From assembly GCF_000003815.2 (NCBI RefSeq), contig NC_049996.1, positions 1,793,349 through 1,857,348 on the forward strand: 64,000 bases of DNA, read 5' to 3'. Of the stretch, positions 41,500-56,100 are shown one piece after another. The position numbers and the translations under genes are program-made. The stretch comes from Branchiostoma floridae. Its lineage: Eukaryota; Chordata; Leptocardii; Amphioxiformes; Branchiostomatidae. The notes under the pieces were generated by a model. The model saw only the letters and a list, made by a program, of their open reading frames with translations. It was not told the origin of the DNA and did no database searches. Numbering within the stretch: position 1 is the stretch's first letter; each line of letters opens with the position of its first letter.

Positions 41500-43435
41500 C
41501 ATTTACCCAATGAGGTAAAACTTCATTGCTTTACTGTATAAAGTTTACTGTAAGTTATATTATTTAGTAACTTAAGTGCATTGCCCAATTGTCATTGCCT
41601 GTCCAAAAACAAAATGAAATAAAATTTTTGCTTACCTCTATAATGCCTCATGTAACATTTTACCAATACTACAAACCGCAAACTCGTAAATTTCTTTGTA
41701 GTAATTTTCTATGGACGTTATTAGTTCAATACTGTATGCATATCAAGCTCAGGTATACAAATGTACATGCAGACAATAAAAATTTCAAAAGCTTTAATTT
41801 CTTCATAAGATGAGCTGAGCTTTTTTTTACAGCAGTGTCAAAGTGGTGTGCGTGATACTTTTGCAATACAATATACATAAACGCATTAAACCGAAGCATA
41901 TATAAATACATTTCTCACAACCAGAACAAAGCATACATGGTGGTTAGAGGAGGCTCTAGTATTATTGGTGTAGTTTGCAAGACTCCAAAAGTATGCAATA
42001 GTTGTTAATTAAGGGCTAATGACCCCCACCCAAGGTGTATATAGTGTCATAACGCCTGGTCCTCTGTAAAACCACTGAATAGAACCAACGAGTGAGTGAA
42101 GCAAATTGACTCAAATTTTGATAAAAGAACAGCAGATGAATCGTAAAGCGTATCATCATCATTTTACTATGAAATCATAACACACAACAATGCCTGGGTT
42201 CCCTTAAATCAAGTGTAGAAGTGGTCAAGTGATCATCATGTATTCTAAATTATTCGATACTCATATTCACATAAGGTAAAAGACAATAATACAAAAGTAT
42301 TACCCAATATTATACAAGAAACTTGCTTGAATTTTCTAGTTAGCAATGCTCGCAAGTGGCTTTATGCACAAGTCATGGACAATGAATTAAAGTGATTTCA
42401 AACCAATATTTCATTTTTTTGTTTACAAGAAAAAAGTCAATGTACTAAATCTTACAATACTCTCTGTTTGAACAAGAAATTCTCCAGTTATTGAAGACTG
42501 AATTAGTAGTATACTGAACCATACGTAGTACAGGCACATACATGTATACATACACGTGCCAGTAACTTCTACCTGTTTTGTTAACTTGCATTTAACGTGC
42601 ATTAATATTGACGAAGCAGTTTTAAATAAAATCTGGCAGCTCAGTTTATAACTCGTCAATAAAGCGGCAGTTAGCCAAAGAACGCATGATAGAGAAAACC
42701 TATTATTGAAAATGAATGGATTATAGTATGACGACATAGTGCCATTGTTCCTTTTTTTAGCATGATCGCGTTTTTCCAAACTTTTGCATATTGTTTGCAA
42801 GTATTACATCGACAGCCCAATTTTTATACTTGGAAGAATGTAGGGTACAAAGATATACATAACTCCACAATTCCATCCATGTGTACCTAACAAAGAGTGT
42901 GGCATACCACCACATGTACATTTTTATATACCAGAAATTTGCATCTTACCCAAACCTTAAGACAGAAGATGCAAATGAAAAATAAGTCAACATATTTTTT
43001 TAACACTTGAGCAGCATTTTCTATATTTTACACTCACCATATAGAACTATATTGCACACAAAAATAGTGGCGTTTACATTGTACACTTTTGAGGAAAAAA
43101 TACAAATCCTACATGTATACACAACTATAGGCTGACTACATACACGTAAAGCAAAGACATCTTTCGGTCGTATGTTACATGGTTGAAGCAGGGATTCGAC
43201 AGATTCATTTTCATCTGGCCACGTTAACAAATTCTCACCATTCCAGTGTCACTCTGTCACCAACACGCAAAAAAATTCAGACTAGAAAATTTTTCACCTT
43301 CCTCAGGACATATGACCCACTTTGGTCATGTGACTCCAACAAAGGGTCAAAGTTCAAAGCAGTCTGTACTTTCCTCTAAAGGTATACTGTAGTGTAACAT
43401 TAAAGTGGTTTCAAGAATTGTACCAGAGGTTTTGA
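41500..43435. other. Intergenic, no gene seen
   Basis: A/T-rich sequence downstream of LRP1. No exon or well-defined repeat was recognised. Confidence 0.35.
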
Positions 43436-43439
43436 CTCA

Positions 43440-43540
43440 CCTCACCTCACCTAGTCCCATCCTCATCAGGAGGGTCGGGGACTATGGTTGTCTCCAGCAC
43501 AAGTCTTCGCCATTCCTCCCTGTTTTGACTAATCACTTAT
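43440..43540 (-). mobile_element. LINE ORF C-terminal end
   Basis: The minus strand reads NREEWRRLVLETTIVPDPPD then EDGTR and TGA, the typical last residues of a LINE reverse-transcriptase polyprotein. Only the 3' end is present. Confidence 0.6.
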
Positions 43541-43708
43541 AAATAAGTCACATGTCCAAAATTATAGTGGGTCAGCTACCTTGAGGAAGACCGTAATGGT
43601 ATCTGTTAATTTGCCTAGTCTTAAATCGATATCTTTCTGCGTTGGAAAACAGTTTACATCTATTTTTTATAAAGTCAATAACAAGCACAGATGAGCTTCA
43701 ATGCTACT

Positions 43709-43714
43709 TTAATA
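43709..43714 (-). terminator. Candidate polyadenylation signal of LRP1
   Basis: An ATTAAA on the minus strand about 290 nt past the stop codon. No canonical AATAAA was seen closer, so this is tentative. Confidence 0.25.
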
Positions 43715-44001
43715 ACCATTTTATATCCTAAATCAAGTATCGATTTAAGAATACGTGATTTTAAGAACCTGCCTTACTCACAGACTACACAAAGCATCCT
43801 CATGTGGCATAACAACGAAATTCAAATTCTAAAATTAATTCTTGTAAGACATCAAAGTACACATTAAGGATCTAGCCCATAGGGCATCAGAAGAGTGGTC
43901 ACTCCGATTCACAGACTGTACAAGTTCCAGTATCAAACAATTGAGATTTCAGCTTTTAACATGTACACGTTTCAAAATGGAAGGTGCTTTTAATGTGTGT
44001 G

Positions 44002-44166
44002 CTATGCTACTGACGACCCACCAAAGGGGTCATTCTGGTCTTCGTATAACTGAATTCCCGAGGGAGATAGAAGTCCTTTCTTCTCTTCCGAACTCGTTAG
44101 CGAGTTTGAGCTGCCGCTAGCTTCGTTGTAGAGACAGTCGTAGACAGGATTCGAGAAGTTGGTTGG
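44002..44166 (-). CDS. LRP1: LRP1 last exon: NPVY tail and stop
   Basis: 55 codons including TAG (44002-44004). [20 protein letters not shown] matches the distal NPxY motif of vertebrate LRP1, a binding site for PTB adaptors and a Tyr phosphorylation site. The end (GGSSVA) differs from vertebrate LRP1. Confidence 0.96.
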   Translation of the reverse strand, partial: PTNFSNPVYDCLYNEASGSSNSLTSSEEKKGLLSPSGIQLYEDQNDPFGGSSVA

Positions 44167-47100
44167 CTGGAAAGAGAGGAAAATAATTTGTTAGTTAAGA
44201 GGTTTCGTACATAATACATGTACATTCAAGGAAAAAATTACTCAAGCAATTGTATAGATTTTAGAAATTAATGGTCAGACATTTCAAGTAGCATCCACTA
44301 CTGTACTAACATTTTGTCAGTGACTGACCATGATCTGTACTGCAATAGGTATTTTATGAAACTATGAATTAATATATAAATGTGGTGAAGACAAATATTA
44401 TTCATAAAGATAGTCCAATTGGGAAATAAAAAAAATGACAAGGTTGATGTTTATGAGCCAAATATATCCTGCATGAGTAAAGAAAAACAAAGGCAATGTC
44501 TGACTATTTCCAAAATCTATCCAGCTGCTTGATATTCTTGCATCTTAGTACTTAGATGTCTCACTTTACTGTTTCATACTTTTTTATAACACAGAACTGA
44601 ATTGTCATCTATGGAAAAGTTATATCAGTACATATCAATGTGCAACAGAGAAAAATAATCAACATGATATGGTTAGAAAAAAATGACACAGACATACGTA
44701 TGATGGAACCTTGTGGTGATAAGAAAATCACATAATAAGGCTCAGTCGACATGGCTAAACAAATGTAACCAAAATGTGCAACTACATGTCCATTGTATTA
44801 ACTACTGTGATTAGTACAACATATAATGTGAACAGTGTGTGAGCCACATTAGTTTGCTATGTCATGGTGTTAGAGATTGTGATCTAGCAGAATCCCTGAC
44901 TCTAACTGTAGAGATTGCTTTGGGAATATCTGTTAACAAAACTTGCAGTCATCAGGAGGACAAAGATGTATTAGGGACAGTCACTGTTATCTATTTGTAA
45001 ATTATGTACTTCAAGTCAATCAATCATTGATCTAATGTGGCATGAATCGAAAAGTACGCCAAGTAAAGTTCCATCCCAACTAGAATCTCTTGACGGAATT
45101 GCTGATTCTGCTGGATTGAACACTCTACACTCAATTATATACTTGAGTACTGGAATGTGCATAGTGCATGCTCTAAGTGCCTTCCAATGATTCTATGGAA
45201 GCCCATGTGATATCTGTAGAACCTGATGTGATAAACTCAGGTATCACCTGGTCCAGAACACCCATATCGAAAGTTATCTTGGCCCAGGTATGACATAACA
45301 TGATAAATGTATTTCTTGGTGGATATTCTACAGTGTGTTAGAAGACTAACAGTGAGCTAGTAAACATGTAACTATGTAGTGCTGAATATGGATGAGTGAG
45401 AAGTGAAAGAAGCCTGTACCAAGAACTCCAAGCGGTATTTATCGTCCTCAACCTGATGGTGTCCAGAGTTAGCGCAGGGGACAGGAGAAACAGTCTGGGT
45501 AAGAGCAGGCATTAGGTAACTACATGCATACCAGCAGTAATGTAAAAGGACCGCTAAATCATTTCAAGCTCTTGTGAATAGTTTCATCAGATTGGTAAGT
45601 CATTGAATGACAAAGTTCTAGTATGTAAACAAACCGCCAATTTATTTTAGAACACTCAGGACCAGTACAAAGTAGAACCAGTCAGTATTGCCCCAAGGAA
45701 GTTAAAACTATACAGATGGTCATCTAGACATCGGCTTGAATAAAACACTTGCGATTGGTTGTGTAAAATGACCTTGCTATCCTTGATTTCAAGCTGTTTT
45801 AGGAAAAAAGCAAAAAGCAAAAGATTGTCAACTACACATTTAAGTTCATATCATAAAAAGCTGTTTTGTGAGAGGTAAAATGGCAGATTAATAGATGGCG
45901 AAATGGATAATTTTCAAAATTGTAGGATAGTCTAGTCTTAATTCTGGCCTATTGATACAAAAATTGCAGCTCTAATATAATGCCAGTATTAGGTAACTTT
46001 TTGACTTACCATTATAAAATATGACTGTCACAGAACCTTTAACAATTGCAATACTACATGTCATTAGTATGCAAGTATCAGTAATGATCATGACATGTGA
46101 TAAGGATGTGAAGCATCATCAGTGAATAGTCTCATAATGTTTTTACATCTATAGACCCTGTTTTAAAGCATGATACGTACCTTGTCTGGATCCAGAGTTA
46201 ATGACGGGTCTAACTGCTCTGTTTCATCATCTTCCTCTTGGTCATAGAGGAAGGTAGGATTTCCTATCTCCACATTGTTGGTCATGCGCTTGTGTTGGAA
46301 CATAGTTCTGTAATGCACAGGATAAACAAGGCAACTTCAATCGTCTGTACATATATCTAAGAAATTGAAGATCGTATTCATTAAAACATCACTGGCTGAG
46401 ACAATAATTTTTTCCTAAAGCCAGCTAAAAGTATAGCATCATAGTCAACCACTAACTACATGCATATTGAGCAAAATCATTCATTTTGTACTAACAATAG
46501 CAATATTTGAAGGTCTATGATAATCGTATTCACTCCAATTGCTACGCAATCTCATAGCAAATGATCAATGCAAACAGCAAAATGAGATGAACAAATGAAA
46601 TGGACTGTCGAACAGCAAACCTAAAAACCTAACAACATAAAATTACGGTTATATCAAGATTTCTCTTTAGATAGCAGTTACTGTTAATCATGAAACTGGA
46701 TAGACTTTGGAAACGGTTAGATGTTTGGGGTATAGCATCCACTACATGTACCATTAGTCAATGACAGACAAAAGGGACTGACCAAAGATAGTCGATGCTA
46801 TCTAAAACATCTAATCATTTCCAGACTATCATGAATTTGCTTGTGAGTAACTGTTACCTTTCGAAATATACTACCTGAATGTCTGACATTGGTGTAACAA
46901 GGTTTGTCATTTCTGGATAATATGTTCATGCAGAAATTGGAGTAAATACGACCCTTTTCAAAACGAATAGAATTAATAACTACATTCATTCATTACCTCC
47001 TATTGTACATGTACTACTCTTCTAAATAAAGAAAACAGGAAAGGACAAAAATAAAAGGGGAGTGAAAAAGGCAGGGTTGGATGAAAGGAAAAGAAACCTG

Positions 47101-50100
47101 ACTACTGACTTCAGCTCAAGAGCTTCCACTGATACTGGGAACCACCCTGATCTAAGGTACGAAAAGACAAGAGTGGTTTCCATAGGAGTGAGTGAGTAAG
47201 ATGGTTTCTTAGGGCTCGAAATACAGTCTTCTGCATACCTGCACCAGTGCAACATACTTACAACATTGACCAATCCTGACTGTCAATCACAATTAGCAGT
47301 TCAACCAATGGTAGCATGTCATTTAGAGGATTGACCAATGGGAAAGTTTTTGCATACATTTCGAAAGTTTTGATGGGATTGGTCTATATCCTGTATCAGA
47401 GAGTTTTACCTGCACCAACCATTTTCTTTGCCTTTCAGTCTCTTAATAAACAGTGCATTAATATTGGTTCGAAAATGTTTTTATTTGTGATAGTCATGGA
47501 TTGTGCTGTGAAGAATGACATGCATTTTAGGGCGATGAAGTGGTTACATGTCACACTGGTTTCACAGTTTGGTTTTATCAGACCAGTGCAGGTACAGTAC
47601 ATTGTAGGTGCAGGTACCAGCACAACTCCCAATCTCACTGCACAAACTTGCATATATGCAGGTGGTAGTTCGAGCCCTGGTTTTAATGCACGCATGCAAA
47701 AGTTCCTTTTATGAAACTGTAATCTGCTACAGAGTTATATCACCATGCAACAACATCAGCATACAGGTAAGACAAGAGAAGCAAAATATCATACAACATT
47801 TAATTATTGAGACATAATCCTTACACTATGACAGATACAATATAAGATAAGATATATATGTATGAATGAAAACTTTTAAACAATAATATATTCCATCATC
47901 TACATGTGCATTTACACAATGTCATGACTTTTGTATTGAAACAGCTACCTAAGTTTGATCTGACTCAACAACAACTTGAAATCCATACCTTGAACTTCTC
48001 TTTCTGTAGAAGCACACACCACAGATCACAGCAATGATAATGAGGGCAAGTACAACTGGCACAGCAATAGCAGCAACAGCTGAAATATAACAGTCATAAA
48101 ATATGTAAATACGCCAAAAGACACTACAAGATATCCATGTACCTGTATTTGTGTGAATCAAACTTGAATATGCACGTCAGGTAAAGAGTTCAGACGTTAA
48201 ATGGGGTTGTGTTCTTACAACTTTTTCAAGGACACAACATTTTGTCATAACTTTTGGCCTTCTTCGCATTAAAAAAGCAGCTAGACAAAGGACATTAGAA
48301 CAAACACATAACCCAACATCTGCTTTGAAAAAAAAAACGATTAAGCACAACTCTTAAGATATATTCCCATACACCATCCGGACCCAAAACAGTAGCTAAT
48401 CCATCGTCATAACATTGAGGTAATAACAATGAAAGTTCTGAGGCCTTCCATCAGGAATAGTAAAGGAATATTAGGTATCTGTTCATGAACTGACAAGTTG
48501 GTATTAAAGGACTACTTACTTCCACCATCGCCACCTTCTCCCTTCCGTTTGCCAGGCTTGGTAGCAGGAACAGTCTCTGTACACTGTTTTCCTGCGAATC
48601 CGTCTCCACAGCTGCAATAGAAGGATATCAAATAAATCATGTACGATAATCTTTCACAACATCTTAAAATTAATCAGTCAATGATTGCACCATGTCAAGC
48701 AACAACCATTAACAATGTTCAATTATCATTCTCTACTGTAAATCATTCTACAGCAACAACTTCTTTCCTTGGACTGCCAAACTATGCAATCCTCTCAATG
48801 ACAACTGTTTCTTCCTAATATACACGTACAAAATGTATGCATTCTTAAAGCCCTCAAAACCAGTGTTCACCCCAGCACCTAGCATAATAATTTTTCCATC
48901 ATCCATAAACTTAGTTCAAATTACCTAGGAGCAGTCAAATGGCCTTGCAATGAAATATGTACCATATACTGTAGTACCTGCAATGTCTGACAAGTTTATG
49001 TGTAGAGGACTAGTAGTACTACATGTACGTATTGTTCCACAATATATAAAATTTCATGCACACTGTATGACAAATTACTTACGAGCAAACAGGTTGATTT
49101 TTGTCGTCTAGACTGCACTGACCACCATTCTGGCAGAAGTCGAAGCACAGATCTGTTGCCTGTTCGCAGTGTTGTCCCTGGAAGTTTTCAGGGCATCTGC
49201 ACAGAATAGTGCCCCAAAACAGTCATTTAGTTTTGGCACAAAGGGAAAATAAGCAAGAGAGGAAAAGTTTGTGAGAAGTGTGAAAGATTTTGTGCATCAC
49301 ACTCTGTGCTTTCTTGCGAAAAGCACATGCAACTACCGGCATTCCTGTTTTAATCTCAGTTATTTTCTAAGCAAATAAAGTATGCTAAAATGCCCAAACA
49401 CAAAACTCTATTAGTACATGTATCCACACTGCAAGTCATACATACGGTTGAAATAAAACACAAGACATACAGCTTTAGTCACATGACACACAAGAACAGT
49501 TACTGCAGTCCACCCCCATCTAACTTCTTTCAACCAGAAATCGTGGCATGGTGGTGTCCTCAAAATCATACCCAGTATTGATCGAGAACACCTCAGAACT
49601 GCCCCATGATTTTTCCAAGTGCTCAGTGAAAGAAGTTAGATGAGGGTGTTGTCAGTATCATGCAAAAAAAAACTACATTGTACACCACAGTCTCACACCT
49701 ATAAGTCATTTGGATCAAGCAAAGCACACTCGGAGCTGCTCCCTTCTACTATTAATTGCACAGACCACCAACCGACCGTACTTACTTGCAATGTGGCTTG
49801 TTAGTAAGCTTATCTATGGCACATGCACCACCGTTACTACAGAACCAAGATTCGCATGCAGATGTAGGAGTAGTAGGCGACCTATATGGGGGAAACAGGA
49901 CATTTGGATGAAAGACCAAGTGCCAAGTGCTATGGTCTAAGGACCATATATTGGTCTTAGACCTTGTTGTTGTCTTTTGTAGTGTTTCCAACATCTAATA
50001 TCTGTTTGAATGGAAAATGATTAAGGATCGATACTGGCATGGTTTCTAACTGTTTACTGTAATTCACTTTATCTTCACGGTACCAAATTTTCACGGTCTG

Positions 50101-53100
50101 AGAAAATTGAACTTGTTCTCGGAACTAAATGTTCACTGTCGAGGCAAGTGCGCATGAAAAAAGCCTGTGAATTATTTTTTATATGTAACGATAAGTTCAC
50201 GTTACAGTCGTCACCGTGAAAACCGTGAACATAACATTACAGTGAAAAAATGAGGAATTACAGTATTTTCATACACTCTTCTTACGTAACTCAATTTTTC
50301 CTCACACGTACTGCTGAAATGCATTTCCAGAAAACTGAGTTAGACAAAGAAATCGTCTTTACATACTATTAGTTTGAAAAAACATCTTGCAGCTAGTTTT
50401 GTAAATCAATCTTTTAGTTTAGATAACCCTGCATCAGATTCTATTGATAACAGATTGATATTAAGAGCCAAACAGCCAAACAATTATCAAAGCATCATGG
50501 CACAAACATTTTTAAGAACGATCATTTTAAAAGATGCCATGATTTTAGAGTTAAACTGTTTTTCCGATAGATTTCTGACTTGAATTCTACTCCTACCATT
50601 TTGAGTACATATTCTGAAAGCACCACTTAAAACACACGAGTCCATCTCTGAATGATTCTTATCAGATTGGGAAATGACTAAGTATCATAATTCTTCTTTT
50701 TCGTTGATTATCTGTCACCTTTTATTATGTTTGGGACAGCATTTGCATAACCATGCAGCAGCACCACCTATCTGCATTGCAAAGTAGTGCAAATCACCAT
50801 TGCCCTGAGGAAATGTTGTCTGTTGTTAACTCCTTCATTGTGAATAAAGAATTTGGTACTTACACAATGTCCATGCCTTTCAAAATCAATGCAATTTCAC
50901 TCTTTCAGTGTTTTTCAACTCGATAAACATACAAGTACAAGGAAAAAAGATTAGCTACTTATTTCCACTGTACCGGATACTTACACACAGGTGATAGTAC
51001 GACCAGAGAGCACAGTACAGGTGGCCCCGTTTTTACAGTAGCCGTCACAGCGGTTTGTTTCACAGCGGTCTCCTTCATAAAGCGGTGGGCAGTCACATAC
51101 CCCTCTATTGCTGGGAGTACAGGTACCTATTATGGTCATAGGAATGTGAGAATCTTAGTATCAACAACACTGTTCAGAATATACTGGAATAACAAAGCCA
51201 GTGACACAAAACAAGATACTAAGTATGCAGGTTGTTTCCAAAGGGAAGAAAAAAAGGATTGTCGGAAAAGAAATTAAAAAAAGCTGATTGTCAAACATAC
51301 AATGCCCTGTTTGCAAGACTGAAACGTTGTGAATATAAGCTTTGTGTCTTAACAGGAAAAAAAGAGGAAAACTTCCGTGGTGGTACATAAACCTTTGTCC
51401 CATAAACAGGGTTGTAGCCAGCCTGAAATCATTTTCCGTCCCATGATTTTGATTTCTATCGAGCACTTCAGTGCAACATTGCTAGGGTGGTTCGGGGGCA
51501 TACACCCCTGAAAATTTTGAAATCTAGACCCTCTGAAACGCTGTTTCCTGCATTTTGAGAGGTGTAAATTTTGCTGGTAGACTTAGCTGTTCAATGGCAT
51601 CTGTTTTGGTAAGCGAGACATTTTTAATTATCTATTCATATCAATTTTTGTCCGTCACAGAGGATGGAATGGGCAAATTTTTTTTCTGTCCCAGCTGCAA
51701 TATTCAGTCAAGGGACGGAAGGACGGGTGCTGGCTACAACCCTGGTCATTAACGATCACGCTAACCAAGCTACTTGTACCTGCACTACATCATAGCGATT
51801 TTTTTATGATACATAATGTTTTAGCTTCCTTATACATAATCAGCCATACCAAGTTTTGATAGGCTGACAACAGAAGAACTCAGGCCAGTAGGCCAGCAAA
51901 TTTGACAATGAAATGGTATAGAGTTGTCTTGCCTCCATTTTGGCAGTAGTTTTCACACGAAGTGTTGCAGCGTGACCCAAAGAACTGTCCAACACAGGTG
52001 CAGACTGGCTGTTCTATGGAGTTCAGCTCACAGCGCCCATTGTTCTCACAGAAGCGGAAACACTTGTTCCGTCTGCACTGGGGACCATGGAAGTTGAGAT
52101 GGCACCTGGGGAAAAAACACAACACAACATTTTGTTATAATAATTACCAATAATAATACTGTACATCAAATAACTACATGTAAATATTTAAGACAAGAAA
52201 CAGATACACTGTACATTGTGCTGAGTTTTCAGCCAAAGCTGTGAGGTTTCACCCTATTGCTAGTCATTGACCTATCTAAGGAGACAAATCTTGGTATGCT
52301 TCACAGTGATAGCTCATAGTCTTGTGTCTGGATGGCAAATTTAAATGGATGTAATCAGTGTATAGATCTACAAGTTTATATCCAAGAGCAGAAATTCCAT
52401 AAACCACACTTTCATAACAGCTAACATTCCCAGCAGCTTTCATAACTTCTCCTTTTAGACAACAGAACCAGAAAGTCGTCACATGGCCTCAGTCAACAAG
52501 CAAAGATTTTTTTCATACGTGTACATCCTTAAGTGCTGTAAAGATGACTTACTTGCACTTGGGGTTCCCTTGTTCGTTGGTGATACAGGTTCCTCCATTG
52601 TAACATATCAGTCCTGCCTGTTCACAAGCTGTTGTTGTTGGTTCTAGAGAGGAGAATAACAGCATTACAACATGATCACTAAACAGTGCTCTGACATCAC
52701 CGAAAGATAGGAACTGCTTGTCATTATTACTGTCACTTGTAAAGACATCTGTCAACTGCTAGCATCTTAATAGTATGAAATGTCTTGCTTTTGAAAACCT
52801 GATTAACTAAACAAGTCGAATGTACATGTTGAATGGTCATGCCTGCCTGCTACAAATTAGTAAAACTTGTCTCTATTGACTTGTAGGGGGACCATGTATA
52901 ATGCTGAACTCTTGATTGAGGACTAATACACAAATAAGAACATCTTTATTTACATTATGTTAAGTTGGTCCTCTGGTTGACAAGGTTAAGAAAGGTTATA
53001 GAAATTAAAGATATAAGATATTCTAGAAAAAAAATTATCACAATGAAACAATCAGCCGTTCTCCCAAAGATTTATAATAATGAACTTGTTACATATATAG

Positions 53101-56100
53101 TACCATGTAGAGTGGCTAAAACATTTTCTTTCCCTTATATCAACAGGTGAAGCAAAAATTTTCTTTTACCATAGGTGTAGTTACTGTCCCTCTCTTCCTC
53201 CTTAAATAGTATGTTTATCATAGGGGATGCTGTATCTTACCTGGTGAGGGTGTTGGAACATTGAGACAGGAGTTTCCATCCAGGTTGCCTCCGTTGGGAC
53301 AGGCGCAGATCGTACCACCGCCCGGCAGGGGTGCTCGGAAACACAGGTGGGTACAGTTGGAGGAGCTGCAGGGGTTCGTGACTGTGGCGGAATATGGTAA
53401 GATGTTTGATTATTAAGATATGCAAAATAGATCATGGAACTACAGTACATGATGTACATGTCTCTCATCCCGGTTCACCTCTCATCTATCCCACAGTCTA
53501 ACAGTAGAATAATAGAAACAGGCACTACAGAAGATTTGACAACTAGTTTTCTCCACCCTTCTTGGTTTTCTATTCTTCAGTGTTTCACATAGTGTCATGC
53601 CTGTCCATTCTCTGATATCATCCTCCCATCTTTTCTACAGCCTATCCCTCTTTCTTCCTTTCTAGACAGTTCCTTGCATGATAGTTTTGGCTTGTCCCGA
53701 TGACTGCGACACATGGCTGTACCACAGTTTTCTTCTTTACTGTTTGTTTGTCTGGTATTTTATATAAACCATAGTACATGTACACTATGTCAACATTACC
53801 TTATTTATCAACGCTGCATTGAGCAAGTTAGAATTAGTACAGATCTAACAAAACATCCCAAATTGCGGAAATAATCCATAAGTACCATTGATGAAAGTTT
53901 TCTAATGGCAAACCTCTGTTGAACGTCCTGACTCCCCTTTGAGCCCACACCCCACAGTTTGAAGTGGTCCATTAAATCTTAATCTTAAGACATAAGAAGA
54001 TCAGGAAGATTATCACAAAATGCTACAGCCTTACTTGACTGATCCTGCTTGTACTGTTGGAAGATGACCACATCAGAAGCGTGCTGCAGGTTGTTGGCCA
54101 GGACCGTGACGTTATCACGTCCAAACTTGTCCACCTTAAACACCTCCCCTGTCAGGTACGTGGTCCCGTAGATGTTGTCTTCAAACAGGTCGATCAGGTA
54201 AGGTTGACGCAATCCTGGAGGAAACGAAACAACCATTTAAAACTTTCAAACTCAACTAGACTAAGAAATAGGTACTATCAGACCCTCAGACCACAACAAG
54301 GTGGAACGACTGGAAGCCAATGTTTGGGCAACCCAGTGAGGGAATAATGTAAGAAACTTAATCCTACAATGACTGCTGAAATAAACTAAGTCAAACTTGT
54401 GATATTTCCTACAGAAAGGCACTTTTTGGTAGTTCCTTAGATTGTTTTCCTAGTTGAACCAATCAAGTATTGAAAAGGATACTACAGAATTTCATACCTC
54501 AGTAAAATATTTTCAAAGCTTTTTGTAAATTTCTTGCTTTACTACTGAAGGCTTTTCTTACTTAGGTTCATCTTCTGATAAAGTATTGAGCAGTTTTAAT
54601 ACTATGAATAAAAAAAACCTGCATGAGGCAACTGGACTTGGACAATTCCATTTCTTGTCACCTTTCTGGGACCTTTCACCTAACTTCCTGTGTATCTAAC
54701 ATGGCTAGCATTCCAATGCCTATGCCTAACTGCAGACATACACAGCTACAAACAAAATGATTTCTGTTTTCACAAAAGTCATATTATAAGAATACTGTCT
54801 ATAGTTTCCATTTAGCTACTAAAGAAAACCATTTTCTTTAAGACTGTTGAGTGGTAACTGAAGACTGGATATTATGTGCTTATATGTAACAAACCATACC
54901 TTTACTGTAGTTGGCTGCCACTACCCTGCCATTGCCATCAAAATCAATGCTCTCAATGGTGTTCTTCTTAGCGTCCGCCCAATACAGGCGCCTGTTTTGG
55001 TAGTCAATGGCCAGCCCTGTGGGCCACTGGAGGTCCTCGCGCACCAGAACTCTCCGCTCCAAACCGTCCAGTCTCGCCCGCTCGATTTTTGGTGACAGGC
55101 CCCAGTCTGTCCAGAACACATATCTGAGGAGGCAATAATTAAGTTAAGGCATAGGATGACACCTGTCTGTGTTTTGATAGCTTTTAGACAATACAACTTT
55201 GTGCAATCACTACAACAGTCCGCTAGTAGTAGTACGAGTTTGACGACACATACTCTGTCCTGAATGCTGAGTACTTAGCAGAAAAAGCAGCATGTATCAT
55301 TTCGAGTTTTTAAAGTCTTTGGCACTGCTCGACTAGGGATAGAACTCATGACCTAAAGAATGCATGGTGAACACTCTACCCACTCAGCCATTACACCAGT
55401 GTTGATAAGATAATAATGAAAGCAATAATAAGTAGAGTTTGTTGTATGCTAATGCCAGTTCCGCTTAACACAGATACATGTACAAATGAAAAGCATCTAG
55501 TCACACCACACACACAAAAATGCAAACATTAATTGTTGCATCTTGGAGAATGTGCATGAAATTTCTTTCTTATCATCTACAGCATATATCTGTGTCATTT
55601 TATGAATTCAAGTGGTCGGAGTGGCTTCATTTCAGAAGCCACACTACATTCATGTTAGCACAATAATCAAAGAACCCAATGCTTTCAACACAATATTAGA
55701 AGAACCCATTCTTACCCATTTTTAGGGTCCACAGCCACAGAATGCGGCCGGTCCATACCGGTGTTCAGGAGAGTTTTACGGTTGGTACCATCCAGATCTG
55801 CCACTTCCAGGGCGTCCTTCCTGGCGTCAGTCCAGTAGATATGGCGACCCACCCAGTCTATGGCTATCCCTCGTGGTTCCTCCAAATCATCGATCTAAAA
55901 GTAAAAGGGTTAAAAAAGGCTCTTTTTCAGTTTTTTTTATAACATGCTATATTGAACAATGGAAATTTGACACTGACTAAAATAGGCTTGTAGTACACCA
56001 CATCAGAAGCTATGGACCTTATTCTACTGCTTTTTGACAGGTAGACAATTGAAGGGAATAGTTACTTATCATTAATCAAACAGCCGGATATTATGATCAT

